This document shows positions 1-5,495 of a DNA stretch of 7,616 bases, one piece after another. The translations under genes were made by a program, and so were the position numbers. The stretch covers positions 1 through 7,616 of the forward strand of contig LCEC01000028.1 of NCBI GenBank assembly GCA_000997475.1. The letters run 5' to 3'. The notes under the pieces were generated by a model. That model had not been told where the DNA came from. It worked only from the letters and a program-made list of their open reading frames with translations, and did no database searches. Every line of letters begins with the position of its first letter. Positions within the stretch are counted from its first letter, which is position 1. The DNA is from Parcubacteria group bacterium GW2011_GWB1_42_6. GTDB taxonomy: Bacteria > Patescibacteriota > Minisyncoccia > Portnoybacterales > GWB1-42-6.

Positions 1-61
1 AAAGAAAAATCGCCGCCGCGAACGGCCAAAAAAAATTATTTTTTTCTCCGGTTAAATCCAT
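1..61 (-). CDS. N-terminal fragment of an unidentified, probably membrane, protein (runs off the window)
   Basis: Reading leftward from an ATG at 61-59, 20 codons stay open to the window edge. They translate as MDLTGEKNNFF followed by WPFAAAIFL. A short polar head followed by a hydrophobic run is what the first residues of an integral membrane protein look like. The start lies 10 nt after the flippase stop on the same strand, as expected for the next gene of an operon. No Shine-Dalgarno sequence precedes the ATG. Genes after a flippase are often O-antigen ligases or glycosyltransferases, but nothing here identifies the product. With so few codons, chance is possible. Confidence 0.4.
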   Translation of the reverse strand, partial: MDLTGEKNNFFWPFAAAIFL

Positions 62-71
62 ATCGGCCGAA

Positions 72-1496
72 TTAATTTTGCGCTTCTTTTGGAGCGAGAA
101 TTTCCTTTATTTCCCTCGTTGAAATTCCCTTTAACAAGAAAAGCAAACAAAAATAGATCAAAGACCCTCCGATTAAAAGAATCAAAACGTTTTGTTCTCT
201 GAATTCCCAAATAGCCGCCGCCATAATCAACGAAGCGAACAAAACTTTAACGCCGGCTTTAAAAGAAGGCAGATAGCCTATGATTTTAAAAATGGAAACG
301 GCCATTAACATCGTCACCAACCCCTCGGTCAAAACGGTGATCGCGGCCGCTCCATCATAAGAATAGCGGGGAATGAACAAAAAATTCAAGACAAGGTTCA
401 AAATGACTCCAATGCTTGAAATTATCATAAGACTCCGCGATTTGTCCAAGGCGATCAGGACATAAGAAAAAAGCGTGCCAAAAAAAATAAAGCCGACGGC
501 AATCATCAAAATCGCCAAAACCGGCATTGATTCGGGAAAATTGGGCCCTCCTAAAAGTTCAATAATTCGCGGGCTCAAAACAATTCCGCCCAAAACCAGC
601 GGAATTCCCGTTATAATCAACACATTATTCGCGATTTGAAATATTTTTTTGAAGTTCGGCCAATCGTTATGAGCCGCTCTTGAAAGCAGAGGCATGGCCA
701 GCCCGGCAAACATCGCCGGAAAAAATATCAAACTCTCAAGCACTTTGTACGACAAACGGAATATGCCCACATCATCGGGCGGATGGAATATGGAAATAAT
801 CAAAGCGTTGGCCGAAAAATAAATTGTCACCAAAATATTGGAAATCGCCAAAAAATAACTTTTGCGCCAAATTTCCAGCCAAAAAGGCCAATCAAATTCC
901 AGTTTGATGGGCATAATCTTTTTAACAGAGAAAAGGACAAACGCGAAATTGGCAAAAGCGCCAAAGGAAATGGTCGCCGCGATCCATAAAAAATCAAATT
1001 TTAAAACTATAAACAGATAAATGAATCCCAACTGAACCAGCTTGCCCAGGAGTTCGCCGATCGCTATTTTGTCTATCCTTAATCTTTTTTGAAAAACGCC
1101 CACTAAAACCTGAATATCGTTCAGGAGCCAAAAGCCGATCATGCCGATCAAAATTCCCCAACGAAGCTGGGAAGAATAAGGAAAAAGCAAACTTGCCAAA
1201 GGCGCGAAAGCAAAAATTAAAAGGCCCCCGAAGAGCCTTAAAGAAAAAATATTATTTATAATCCTATTCTCATCGGCGCCCTCTCGAGAAATTTCCCGCA
1301 CAAGAACTTGATAAAGCCCCAAATCGGCCAAAACGGCAAAGATTCCTCCAAAAACCGAAATAATCGAGTATTCGCCCCAGCCGGCGCGATCGAGATACCG
1401 AGTGATAAAACCGATCGTGGCCAACGAAATAAAAGTGCCCAATACGCGCGCCACGGACGAAATTATCGTGTTGAGAGCTATTTTTCTGGCAAGCAT
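72..1496 (-). CDS. Polysaccharide/lipid-linked oligosaccharide flippase (Wzx/RfbX-like, MOP superfamily)
   Basis: A 474-residue polytopic membrane protein, probably moving a lipid-linked sugar intermediate across the cytoplasmic membrane for surface polysaccharide assembly. The N-terminus (LARKIALNTIISSVARVLG, then a hydrophobic segment and TRYLDRAGWGEYSIISV) is typical of the polysaccharide-biosynthesis family: an amphipathic start, TM1, then the TRYL...G.GEY loop. The ADLGLYQVLVREISRE stretch near residues 57-72 is also characteristic. Hydrophobic segments recur to the C-terminus, about 12-14 in all, and the length fits the family. The substrate cannot be told. The gene follows khpB on the same strand after a 101-nt repeat-filled gap and is not part of the classical origin cluster, so it may have its own transcript. 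No Shine-Dalgarno precedes the ATG. A lipid II flippase (MurJ) is a less likely alternative because the N-terminal motifs favour RfbX. Confidence 0.85.
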   Translation of the reverse strand: MLARKIALNTIISSVARVLGTFISLATIGFITRYLDRAGWGEYSIISVFGGIFAVLADLGLYQVLVREISREGADENRIINNIFSLRLFGGLLIFAFAPLASLLFPYSSQLRWGILIGMIGFWLLNDIQVLVGVFQKRLRIDKIAIGELLGKLVQLGFIYLFIVLKFDFLWIAATISFGAFANFAFVLFSVKKIMPIKLEFDWPFWLEIWRKSYFLAISNILVTIYFSANALIISIFHPPDDVGIFRLSYKVLESLIFFPAMFAGLAMPLLSRAAHNDWPNFKKIFQIANNVLIITGIPLVLGGIVLSPRIIELLGGPNFPESMPVLAILMIAVGFIFFGTLFSYVLIALDKSRSLMIISSIGVILNLVLNFLFIPRYSYDGAAAITVLTEGLVTMLMAVSIFKIIGYLPSFKAGVKVLFASLIMAAAIWEFREQNVLILLIGGSLIYFCLLFLLKGISTREIKEILAPKEAQN

Positions 1497-1502
1497 GGCG
1501 GG

Positions 1503-1597
1503 ATCAGTTGGTTAGTTTATCAGTCAGTCAGTCAGTCAGTTAGTTAGTTTTAAGAATTTCAAACTAATAACTAAAAACTAACTAACTAAAAACTGAT
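1503..1597. repeat. AACT/AGTT-rich palindromic intergenic repeat, copy A
   Basis: This element fills nearly the whole gap between the khpB stop and the flippase start. Its ends are inverted (ATCAGTT at 1503-1509, AACTGAT at 1591-1597). Inside, 1538-1551 (AGTTAGTTAGTTTT) pairs perfectly with 1574-1587 over 14 bp, leaving a 22-nt loop. The left part holds five tandem CAGT units (1521-1540) followed by two TAGT units. Block 1503-1517 (ATCAGTTGGTTAGTT) recurs at 2759-2773. The right arm 1562-1597 closely resembles the reverse complement of 2759-2796. It is non-coding. A role as a weak terminator or a mobile palindromic repeat is inference. Confidence 0.75.
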
Positions 1598-2053
1598 TTA
1601 AGCTTCCGGTTTTATGACTATTTTCCTTTCTTCTCCTTCGCCCGAAGATTCCGTTTTTATCCCTTCCGTTTGAGACAAAGCCATATGAACCGCCCGCCTT
1701 TCAAAAGGATTCATCGCCGGCAGCCATTTTGCTTCTTTGTTTTCCAAAGCTTCGCGGGCCAAATTCTTTGCCATGGAAACCAGCATATCAAGACGGCTTT
1801 TTCGATAGCCGTTGATATCAACAATAAATTTTACGGGATCTTCTTTTCCTTTGTTGATAATATTTCTTGCCAAATGCTGCAAAGCGTCCAATGTTTCGCC
1901 GCTTCTGCCGATCAAAAAAGAGGCTTCGGAAGTTGAAATTTCGGCGACAATATATCCTTCCTCGCGGGCCGAAACTTCAACGTTGCCCGAAAAATCCATT
2001 TTGCCGATCAATTCTTCAATTGCTTTTTTAACCAGCGAGAGATTTTTTTTCAT
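1598..2053 (-). CDS. khpB: KhpB/Jag-type RNA-binding protein (KH + R3H domains)
   Basis: A 151-residue RNA-binding protein. In Firmicutes the KhpB (Jag/EloR) family acts with KhpA and binds RNA, with effects on cell elongation and division. A KH domain is visible with its GxxG loop in LIGRSGETLDALQ (residues 47-59), followed by the DINGYRKSR strand-helix typical of Jag (79-87). The R3H domain follows with NPFERRAVHMAL (115-126), where R119 and H123 form the R-x3-H signature. The N-terminal Jag_N domain and linker of longer homologues are absent; the KH region starts almost at once. The ATG at 2053-2051 lies inside yidC, giving a 26-nt overlap, and AAGGA sits about 13 nt upstream, so coupled translation is likely. 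The pairing with yidC is conserved in many bacteria. The C-terminus ends in the usual R3H strand (ERKIVIKP). Confidence 0.92.
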   Translation of the reverse strand: MKKNLSLVKKAIEELIGKMDFSGNVEVSAREEGYIVAEISTSEASFLIGRSGETLDALQHLARNIINKGKEDPVKFIVDINGYRKSRLDMLVSMAKNLAREALENKEAKWLPAMNPFERRAVHMALSQTEGIKTESSGEGEERKIVIKPEA

Positions 2054-2756
2054 TTTTTTTATTCGTCCTTAAAGTTATGTATTGTTGAAAAATACTGAAA
2101 AGCGTGGTGACTATCCAATACAACGCCAAACCCGAAGGCAATTTCCAAGTTATAAAAATCGTTATTATCGGCATCATATAAAGCATTTGTTTTTGCATGG
2201 CGGCCGCGAAATCTCCGGGTCCCGAACTTGCCGTTTGTTTGGGCATCATCATTTTGGATTGGACAAAAGTCAAGGCGCCGGCCAAAATCGCCATTAGCGC
2301 GTTGTTTTTTGAAAGATCCACCAGACCAAAAAACCAAGGATTAATCGCTTCGGGCCGGCTGACAAACGAATATAAAGCATCAAGGCTGGCCGGATCAAGA
2401 CCCCGAAAAAAGACCTGATACAAGCCGATCAAAATCGGCAACTGAATCAAAATCGGCAAACAGCCGCTCGCGGGGTTGATTTTGTGTTCTTGATAAATTT
2501 TCATCAGCTCTTCGCTTTGCTTGACCCGGTCGTTCTTGAACTTGGCCTGAATTTCTTTGATTTTGGGCTGAAGAACATTAAGAGCTTTCTGCGATTCTAT
2601 CGCTTTTTTATTTAAAGGATAAAGCGCGAATCTAATAACCAGAGTCAATAAAATAACCGCCACGCCGAAGCTTTCAAAGGCGATTGTGTTATATAAAAAA
2701 ATAAGCCCGTTGAATAACGGTTGGTAAAAAATCGAATTGAATAAATCGCCAATCAT
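2028..2756 (-). CDS. yidC: YidC/Oxa1/Alb3-family membrane protein insertase
   Basis: A 242-residue insertase that places proteins in the cytoplasmic membrane, alone or with SecYEG. The protein begins almost directly with the family core. TM1 ends in VILLTLVIRFALYPLNKKA (residues 34-52), where R42 matches the conserved arginine of the hydrophilic groove. A cytoplasmic coiled-coil hairpin follows (LNVLQPKIKEIQAKF to LMKIYQEHKINP). Next come GCLPILIQLPILIGLYQVF (98-116) and two or three further TM segments, with the LPSGLALYWIVTTLFSIFQQY signature (208-228). There is no large periplasmic domain and no visible signal-peptide lipobox, unlike E. coli YidC (about 550 aa) and B. subtilis SpoIIIJ. The basic C-terminal tail (RTNKKNEKK) fits ribosome contact. 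Its position between yidD and khpB is canonical. The ATG is preceded by repeat copy B instead of a Shine-Dalgarno. Confidence 0.95.
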   Translation of the reverse strand: MIGDLFNSIFYQPLFNGLIFLYNTIAFESFGVAVILLTLVIRFALYPLNKKAIESQKALNVLQPKIKEIQAKFKNDRVKQSEELMKIYQEHKINPASGCLPILIQLPILIGLYQVFFRGLDPASLDALYSFVSRPEAINPWFFGLVDLSKNNALMAILAGALTFVQSKMMMPKQTASSGPGDFAAAMQKQMLYMMPIITIFITWKLPSGLALYWIVTTLFSIFQQYITLRTNKKNEKKSLAG

Positions 2757-2758
2757 GA

Positions 2759-2815
2759 ATCAGTTGGTTAGTTGGTTAGTTTTTAGTTTATTAGTTCTAA
2801 TTAACTAATAAACTA
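2759..2815. repeat. AACT/AGTT-rich palindromic intergenic repeat, copy B
   Basis: This lies between yidD and yidC. It contains a perfect 13-bp inverted repeat: 2784-2796 (TAGTTTATTAGTT) pairs with 2803-2815, with loop CTAATT. The right arm overlaps the yidD stop codon (TAG, 2815-2813). The left end ATCAGTTGGTTAGTT (2759-2773) is identical to copy A and ends 2 nt from the yidC start codon. No T-run follows the stem on the minus strand, so strong intrinsic termination is unlikely. Confidence 0.7.
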
Positions 2816-3046
2816 TTTATTCACCGGATCAAAACCGCCTTTGTTCCAGGGGTGGCATCTTAAAACCCTCTTTATTCCAAAAAAAATCCCTTTGATTATC
2901 CCGAATTTTTCTATCGCTTCATAGGTGTATTGGGAGCAAGTGGGGGAGAAACGGCACACAGGCGCCCGATTGGCAAAAATCCCGCGATCAAAAGAAAAAA
3001 CATTCTGATACGTTCTTATAATCTTTAAAACGGCTTTGTTAAACAT
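2813..3046 (-). CDS. yidD: Membrane protein insertion efficiency factor YidD
   Basis: A 77-residue protein of the YidD family (formerly 'hemolytic domain'), which assists YidC-dependent insertion at the inner face of the membrane. Both family signatures are present: CRFSPTCSQY at 31-40 and RCHPWNKGGFDPV at 63-75, with the linking segment YEAIEKFGIIKGIFFGIKR. Three conserved cysteines (C31, C37, C64) are kept. An amphipathic N-terminal helix (FNKAVLKIIRTYQNVF) would provide peripheral membrane contact. The length is usual for the family. The ATG overlaps the end of rnpA by 8 nt (ATGTTTAA), so it is probably translated by termination-reinitiation. The gene lies directly upstream of yidC, matching its role. 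Confidence 0.95.
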   Translation of the reverse strand: MFNKAVLKIIRTYQNVFSFDRGIFANRAPVCRFSPTCSQYTYEAIEKFGIIKGIFFGIKRVLRCHPWNKGGFDPVNK

Positions 3047-3380
3047 AAAGTCCCGATTTTTTGATTAAATCAACCAAAGATTGCTCGATTTGCCCGAAAT
3101 TCGATTTCATTAAATCTGTTTTTCCTATAAAAACCAAATCAAAACCTTGTTTTATGTTTTTTTCATCAGCCCTGATAATTTCCATTATCTGTCTTCTCAA
3201 TCTATTCCGATCGACGGCTCTCTTTGAAATTTTCAAGCTTATAACCGCGGCAAAACGGCAAAAATCCAAACCGTTGGGCAGAACTTTCAAAACTAAGCGG
3301 TTATTGGAAAAATTCTTTCCGAATTTAAAGATATCTCTGAAATCGTTCTTTTTGGAAATCCTTTGATTTCTCTTTAACAT
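3039..3380 (-). CDS. rnpA: Ribonuclease P protein component
   Basis: A 113-residue basic protein that binds RNase P RNA and helps recognise the 5' leader of pre-tRNAs. It starts with the family-typical MLKRNQRISKKNDF (mature homologues often start LKKRLRL+K..DF). It has the strand FAAVISLKISKRAV and the RNR motif KRAVDRNRLRRQI at 53-65, which contacts the RNA. The C-terminal FDLVFIGKTD strand is also typical. I chose the ATG at 3380-3378, 8 nt after the rpmH stop. An in-frame TTG at 3392, overlapping the rpmH TGA, would add four residues (MIFT) with no family support. No Shine-Dalgarno precedes either start, so translation is probably coupled to rpmH. The gene overlaps yidD by 8 nt. Confidence 0.95.
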   Translation of the reverse strand: MLKRNQRISKKNDFRDIFKFGKNFSNNRLVLKVLPNGLDFCRFAAVISLKISKRAVDRNRLRRQIMEIIRADEKNIKQGFDLVFIGKTDLMKSNFGQIEQSLVDLIKKSGLYV

Positions 3381-3388
3381 AGTAAAAA

Positions 3389-3523
3389 TCAAACCGTAAG
3401 TTTTTTTCTGCCTTTCCGGCGGCGGGCGGATACAATTCTGCGGCCATATTTGGTCCTTTGCCTAACTAAAAAACCGTGAGTTCTTTTTCTCTTCCTTTTT
3501 TTAGGCTGATAAGTCACGCTCAT
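3389..3523 (-). CDS. rpmH: 50S ribosomal protein L34
   Basis: A 44-residue, extremely basic protein of the large ribosomal subunit. Reading the minus strand from ATG 3523-3521 gives MSVTYQPKKRKRKRTHGFL, then VRQRTKYGRRIVSARRRKG, then RKKLTV and a TGA stop at 3391-3389. The TYQP..KRKRTHGF start, the R.....GR..V.ARRRKGR core and the short hydrophobic end are diagnostic of L34, and the length is the family norm. It is the first gene of the leftward cluster, 34 nt from the -10 element of a near-consensus promoter (3557-3585). No clear Shine-Dalgarno is present; AAGGA at 3553-3549 is too far away. Use of TGA as the stop argues against lineages that read UGA as glycine. Confidence 0.97.
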   Translation of the reverse strand: MSVTYQPKKRKRKRTHGFLVRQRTKYGRRIVSARRRKGRKKLTV

Positions 3524-3556
3524 ATCTTTGATTTATTTTAATTAATAATCCTTATT

Positions 3557-3585
3557 ATTGTATAATTATTAAACTCAAAAGTCAA
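3557..3585 (-). promoter_or_regulatory. Sigma-70-type promoter for rpmH-rnpA-yidD-yidC-khpB
   Basis: On the minus strand a -35 TTGACT (3585-3580) and a -10 TACAAT (3562-3557) are separated by exactly 17 bp, two bases in total away from TTGACA/TATAAT. Initiation is predicted near 3550, leaving a leader of about 27 nt before the rpmH ATG. This is the strongest housekeeping-type promoter seen in the window, as expected for a ribosomal protein gene. Confidence 0.8.
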
Positions 3586-3621
3586 TCAAGCGCGAACCTC
3601 CGATTAAACCTTTTCAACAAG

Positions 3622-3630
3622 ATATCCACA
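3622..3630. promoter_or_regulatory. DnaA-box-like site between the divergent promoters
   Basis: ATATCCACA differs by one base from the DnaA box consensus TTATCCACA. It continues as AGTTATTCG, resembling the TTTTCCACAA...TTATCAA composites in the dnaA-dnaN gap. It sits between the rpmH and dnaA promoters, where DnaA binding could autoregulate dnaA or form the upstream half of the origin. A single site of this kind could occur by chance. Confidence 0.55.
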
Positions 3631-3700
3631 AGTTATTCGAAACCTTAATAAGTTTATTCTCAAAAAGAGCCTATTTCCAATAACACTCAAACTTTGTTTG

Positions 3701-3709
3701 TGATATAAT
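3701..3709 (+). promoter_or_regulatory. Extended -10 promoter reading toward dnaA (P1)
   Basis: TGATATAAT is a perfect extended -10 element (TGn plus TATAAT). The hexamer at the -35 position with a 17-bp spacer (TAACAC, 3681-3686) is poor, which an extended -10 can tolerate. The predicted start near 3716 gives a dnaA leader of about 190 nt containing the long hairpin at 3737-3847. Confidence 0.6.
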
Positions 3710-3736
3710 CAAGATAATGGATCAAAAAGGAGTTTG

Positions 3737-3847
3737 CCCCAACACCTAATTCAGCGCCGAATATTCAGCTCTTAAAAGAATAAATCTAATTATATCAGGA
3801 TAAATTATTTTTAGATTTTATTGTTGGCGCCAAGTTAGGTGTTGGGG
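3737..3847 (+). promoter_or_regulatory. Long imperfect hairpin in the dnaA leader
   Basis: The outer stem is 13 perfect base pairs: CCCCAACACCTAA (3737-3749) with TTAGGTGTTGGGG (3835-3847). After a symmetric 4x4 internal loop, 3754-3760 (GCGCCGA) pairs with 3824-3830 over 7 bp including one G-U. AAATCTAA (3782-3789) then pairs with TTAGATTT (3811-3818) over 8 bp. The right arm also contains a 10-bp palindrome TTGGCGCCAA (3824-3833). It lies wholly between P1 and the dnaA start. Downstream comes TTTACTTTCGTT, a weak T-rich stretch, so it could be an attenuator. An operator, a structured leader or a MITE-like insertion are alternatives. I match it to no known riboswitch. Confidence 0.7.
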
Positions 3848-3877
3848 TTTACTTTCGTTAAAATCATAGTGTATAGT
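3848..3877 (+). promoter_or_regulatory. Possible second dnaA promoter (P2)
   Basis: TTTACT (3848-3853) and TATAGT (3872-3877) are separated by 18 bp and together carry three mismatches to consensus. Initiation near 3884 would give a leader of about 22 nt that bypasses the hairpin. It begins directly at the foot of the hairpin. This is a weak call, given how AT-rich the sequence is. Confidence 0.3.
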
Positions 3878-3906
3878 TAAAAAGTCCCGATAAAATCAAT
3901 AAAAAT

Positions 3907-5280
3907 ATGACAAACGAGGATCTTTGGAAAGCGGCGATGGGAGAGGTGGAATTGAATATTTCAAAGGCGAATTTTATTACCTGGTTCCATGACACCGGCA
4001 TCTTAAAAAACAAAGATGGGATTGTTTTTATCGGGGTGCCCAACGGTTTCAGCAAAGAGTGGCTGGAAAATAAATACAATAAACTAATCCTGCGCGCTTT
4101 AAGGAATATTTCTCCCGAAATAAAAGAATTAAAATTCACCAATAATCCTTCCCAAGAAAAAACAACGGCCAAAAACACGGTTAAAGCGTCCGTAAAAATC
4201 CAAAAAGAACAACTGGAAGAACAATCGTTCCAAGAACTTGAAATAGACAAAGAAACCAATTTAAATCCCCGTTATACTTTTGAAAACTTCATTGTCGGTT
4301 CTTTCAATGAATTAGCCCAAGCGGCCGCCAAGGCGGTAATTCAAAACCCGGGAGAAGTTTATAATCCCTTGTTTATTTACGGAGGAGTGGGATTGGGAAA
4401 GACGCATTTGATACAAGCCATCGGCAATGAAATCATAAAAATCCATAAAAAAAAGAAAAAAGTAAAATACACGAGTTCCGAAAAATTCACCACGGAGTTA
4501 GTTAACTCTCTGCGTAATGGAAAAATAGAAAATTTCAAAGAAAGCTACCGGCAAACCGATGTTTTAATAATTGACGATATTCAATTTATTTCGGGCAAAG
4601 AAAAAACCCAAGAAGAATTTTTTCATACCTTTAATTTTTTATACCAAAAAAATAAACAAATAATCATCAGCTCCGATCGGCCTCCCCGGGCTATTTCAAC
4701 TCTTGAAGAAAGATTAAGATCGCGTTTTGAAGGCGGAATGATCGCGGATATCTCATTTCCCGATCTTGAAACCAGAATCGCCATTTTAAGAGTCAAAACC
4801 CAGGAAAAAAAGATTAATATCTCGGATGAGGTTTTGGGTTATATAGCTTCAAACATCCAAAAAAATATCAGGGAACTGGAAGGCGCGCTAAACCGGCTGA
4901 TCGCCGCCAATAAGCTTTCCAATGGGGGAGAAATAACCATGGAAAAAGCCTTTAAAATCCTTCAAAGCGTCATTTCCCCGCCCAAAAAAATAACCAGCTA
5001 TAAAAATATCATACAAGCCGTGGCGGAATTTTACGATTTAAACACTTCTGATTTAATCAATCGCTGCCGCAAAAAAGAAATGGTCTATCCGCGCCAAGTG
5101 GCGATGTTTTTAATCAGAGAGGAACTGAAAAAATCTTTTCCTTTTATCGGCGAAAAACTCGGCGGACGCGATCACACGACAATAATGTACGCCTATGAAA
5201 AATTAAGCAAAGAAATCCAAGAAAACGAAACTTTGCAGCAAGAAATAATCTTAATAAAAGAAAGAATTTATAACACTTAA
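3907..5280 (+). CDS. dnaA: Chromosomal replication initiator protein DnaA
   Basis: A 457-residue AAA+ ATPase that binds DnaA boxes, melts the origin and recruits the helicase. Domain I spans roughly residues 1-80 (LWKAAMGEVELNISKANFITWF...; NGFSKEWLENKY). A short polar domain II follows (about 81-118). Domain III begins NPRYTFENFIVGSFNELA, with Walker A GGVGLGKTHL (159-168), Walker B VLIIDDIQF (219-227), sensor 1 IIISSDRPP (252-260), box VII RLRSRFEGG (269-277; arginine-finger candidates R269 and R273) and sensor 2 NIRELEGALNRL (320-331). Domain IV holds YPRQVAMFL (394-402) and the signature IGEKLGGRDHTTIMYAYEKL (414-433). All key residues are present and the length is normal. The ATG has no Shine-Dalgarno (AAAATCAATAAAAAT precedes it). 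DnaA-box-like sites flank the gene on both sides. Confidence 0.98.
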   Translation: MTNEDLWKAAMGEVELNISKANFITWFHDTGILKNKDGIVFIGVPNGFSKEWLENKYNKLILRALRNISPEIKELKFTNNPSQEKTTAKNTVKASVKIQKEQLEEQSFQELEIDKETNLNPRYTFENFIVGSFNELAQAAAKAVIQNPGEVYNPLFIYGGVGLGKTHLIQAIGNEIIKIHKKKKKVKYTSSEKFTTELVNSLRNGKIENFKESYRQTDVLIIDDIQFISGKEKTQEEFFHTFNFLYQKNKQIIISSDRPPRAISTLEERLRSRFEGGMIADISFPDLETRIAILRVKTQEKKINISDEVLGYIASNIQKNIRELEGALNRLIAANKLSNGGEITMEKAFKILQSVISPPKKITSYKNIIQAVAEFYDLNTSDLINRCRKKEMVYPRQVAMFLIREELKKSFPFIGEKLGGRDHTTIMYAYEKLSKEIQENETLQQEIILIKERIYNT

Positions 5281-5495
5281 AAAAACTTAATAAAGTGTTG
5301 ATAAGTTTGTGGAAAAAACAAAGATAAACCACTAATAAAAATTCACTAAAAACCGATTTTAAAAATATCAAACAATAATCAACAGCTTAAGAAATAAAAT
5401 TTTAAAGGACTGTATTTAAAAAACCGCTTTTTCCACAATTTATCAATCACTTAATAATTAATTCTTTGTATTATATATAAATTAAATTAATAATA
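5281..5495. other. Candidate chromosomal replication origin (downstream half of oriC)
   Basis: This 215-nt dnaA-dnaN gap carries two inverted composite sites. At 5296-5316, TGTTGATAA and TGTGGAAAA lie in tandem with a 3-bp spacer, each one base from the DnaA box TGTGGATAA. At 5429-5437, TTTTCCACA is one base from TTATCCACA and continues into ATTTATCAA. The 19-nt block 5298-5316 is nearly the reverse complement of 5429-5446, with one extra base. From 5449 to the dnaN start the sequence is almost pure A/T (TTAATAATTAATT, TATTATATATAA), a natural unwinding-element candidate next to the right-hand box. The location between dnaA and dnaN is the commonest place for oriC. Confidence 0.75.

Noticed and set aside
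2059..2337. 92-codon frame overlapping yidC on the same strand, and other small frames within yidC, khpB and rnpA
   Set aside because: They are alternative frames of confidently identified genes with no recognisable motif.
3381..3392. TTG start for rnpA that would overlap the rpmH stop
   Set aside because: It adds only MIFT before a family-typical MLKRNQRISKK start, and an ATG is available 12 nt downstream.
3737..3847. Known riboswitch or T-box in the dnaA leader
   Set aside because: No conserved core of any riboswitch class I know and no T-box motif is visible; only the paired arms can be supported.
3864..4259. 131-codon open frame on the minus strand opposite the dnaA start
   Set aside because: It is antisense to the conserved DnaA N-terminus, has a low-complexity Ser/Phe/Leu-rich translation and no family resemblance; it is a shadow of AT-rich coding sequence.
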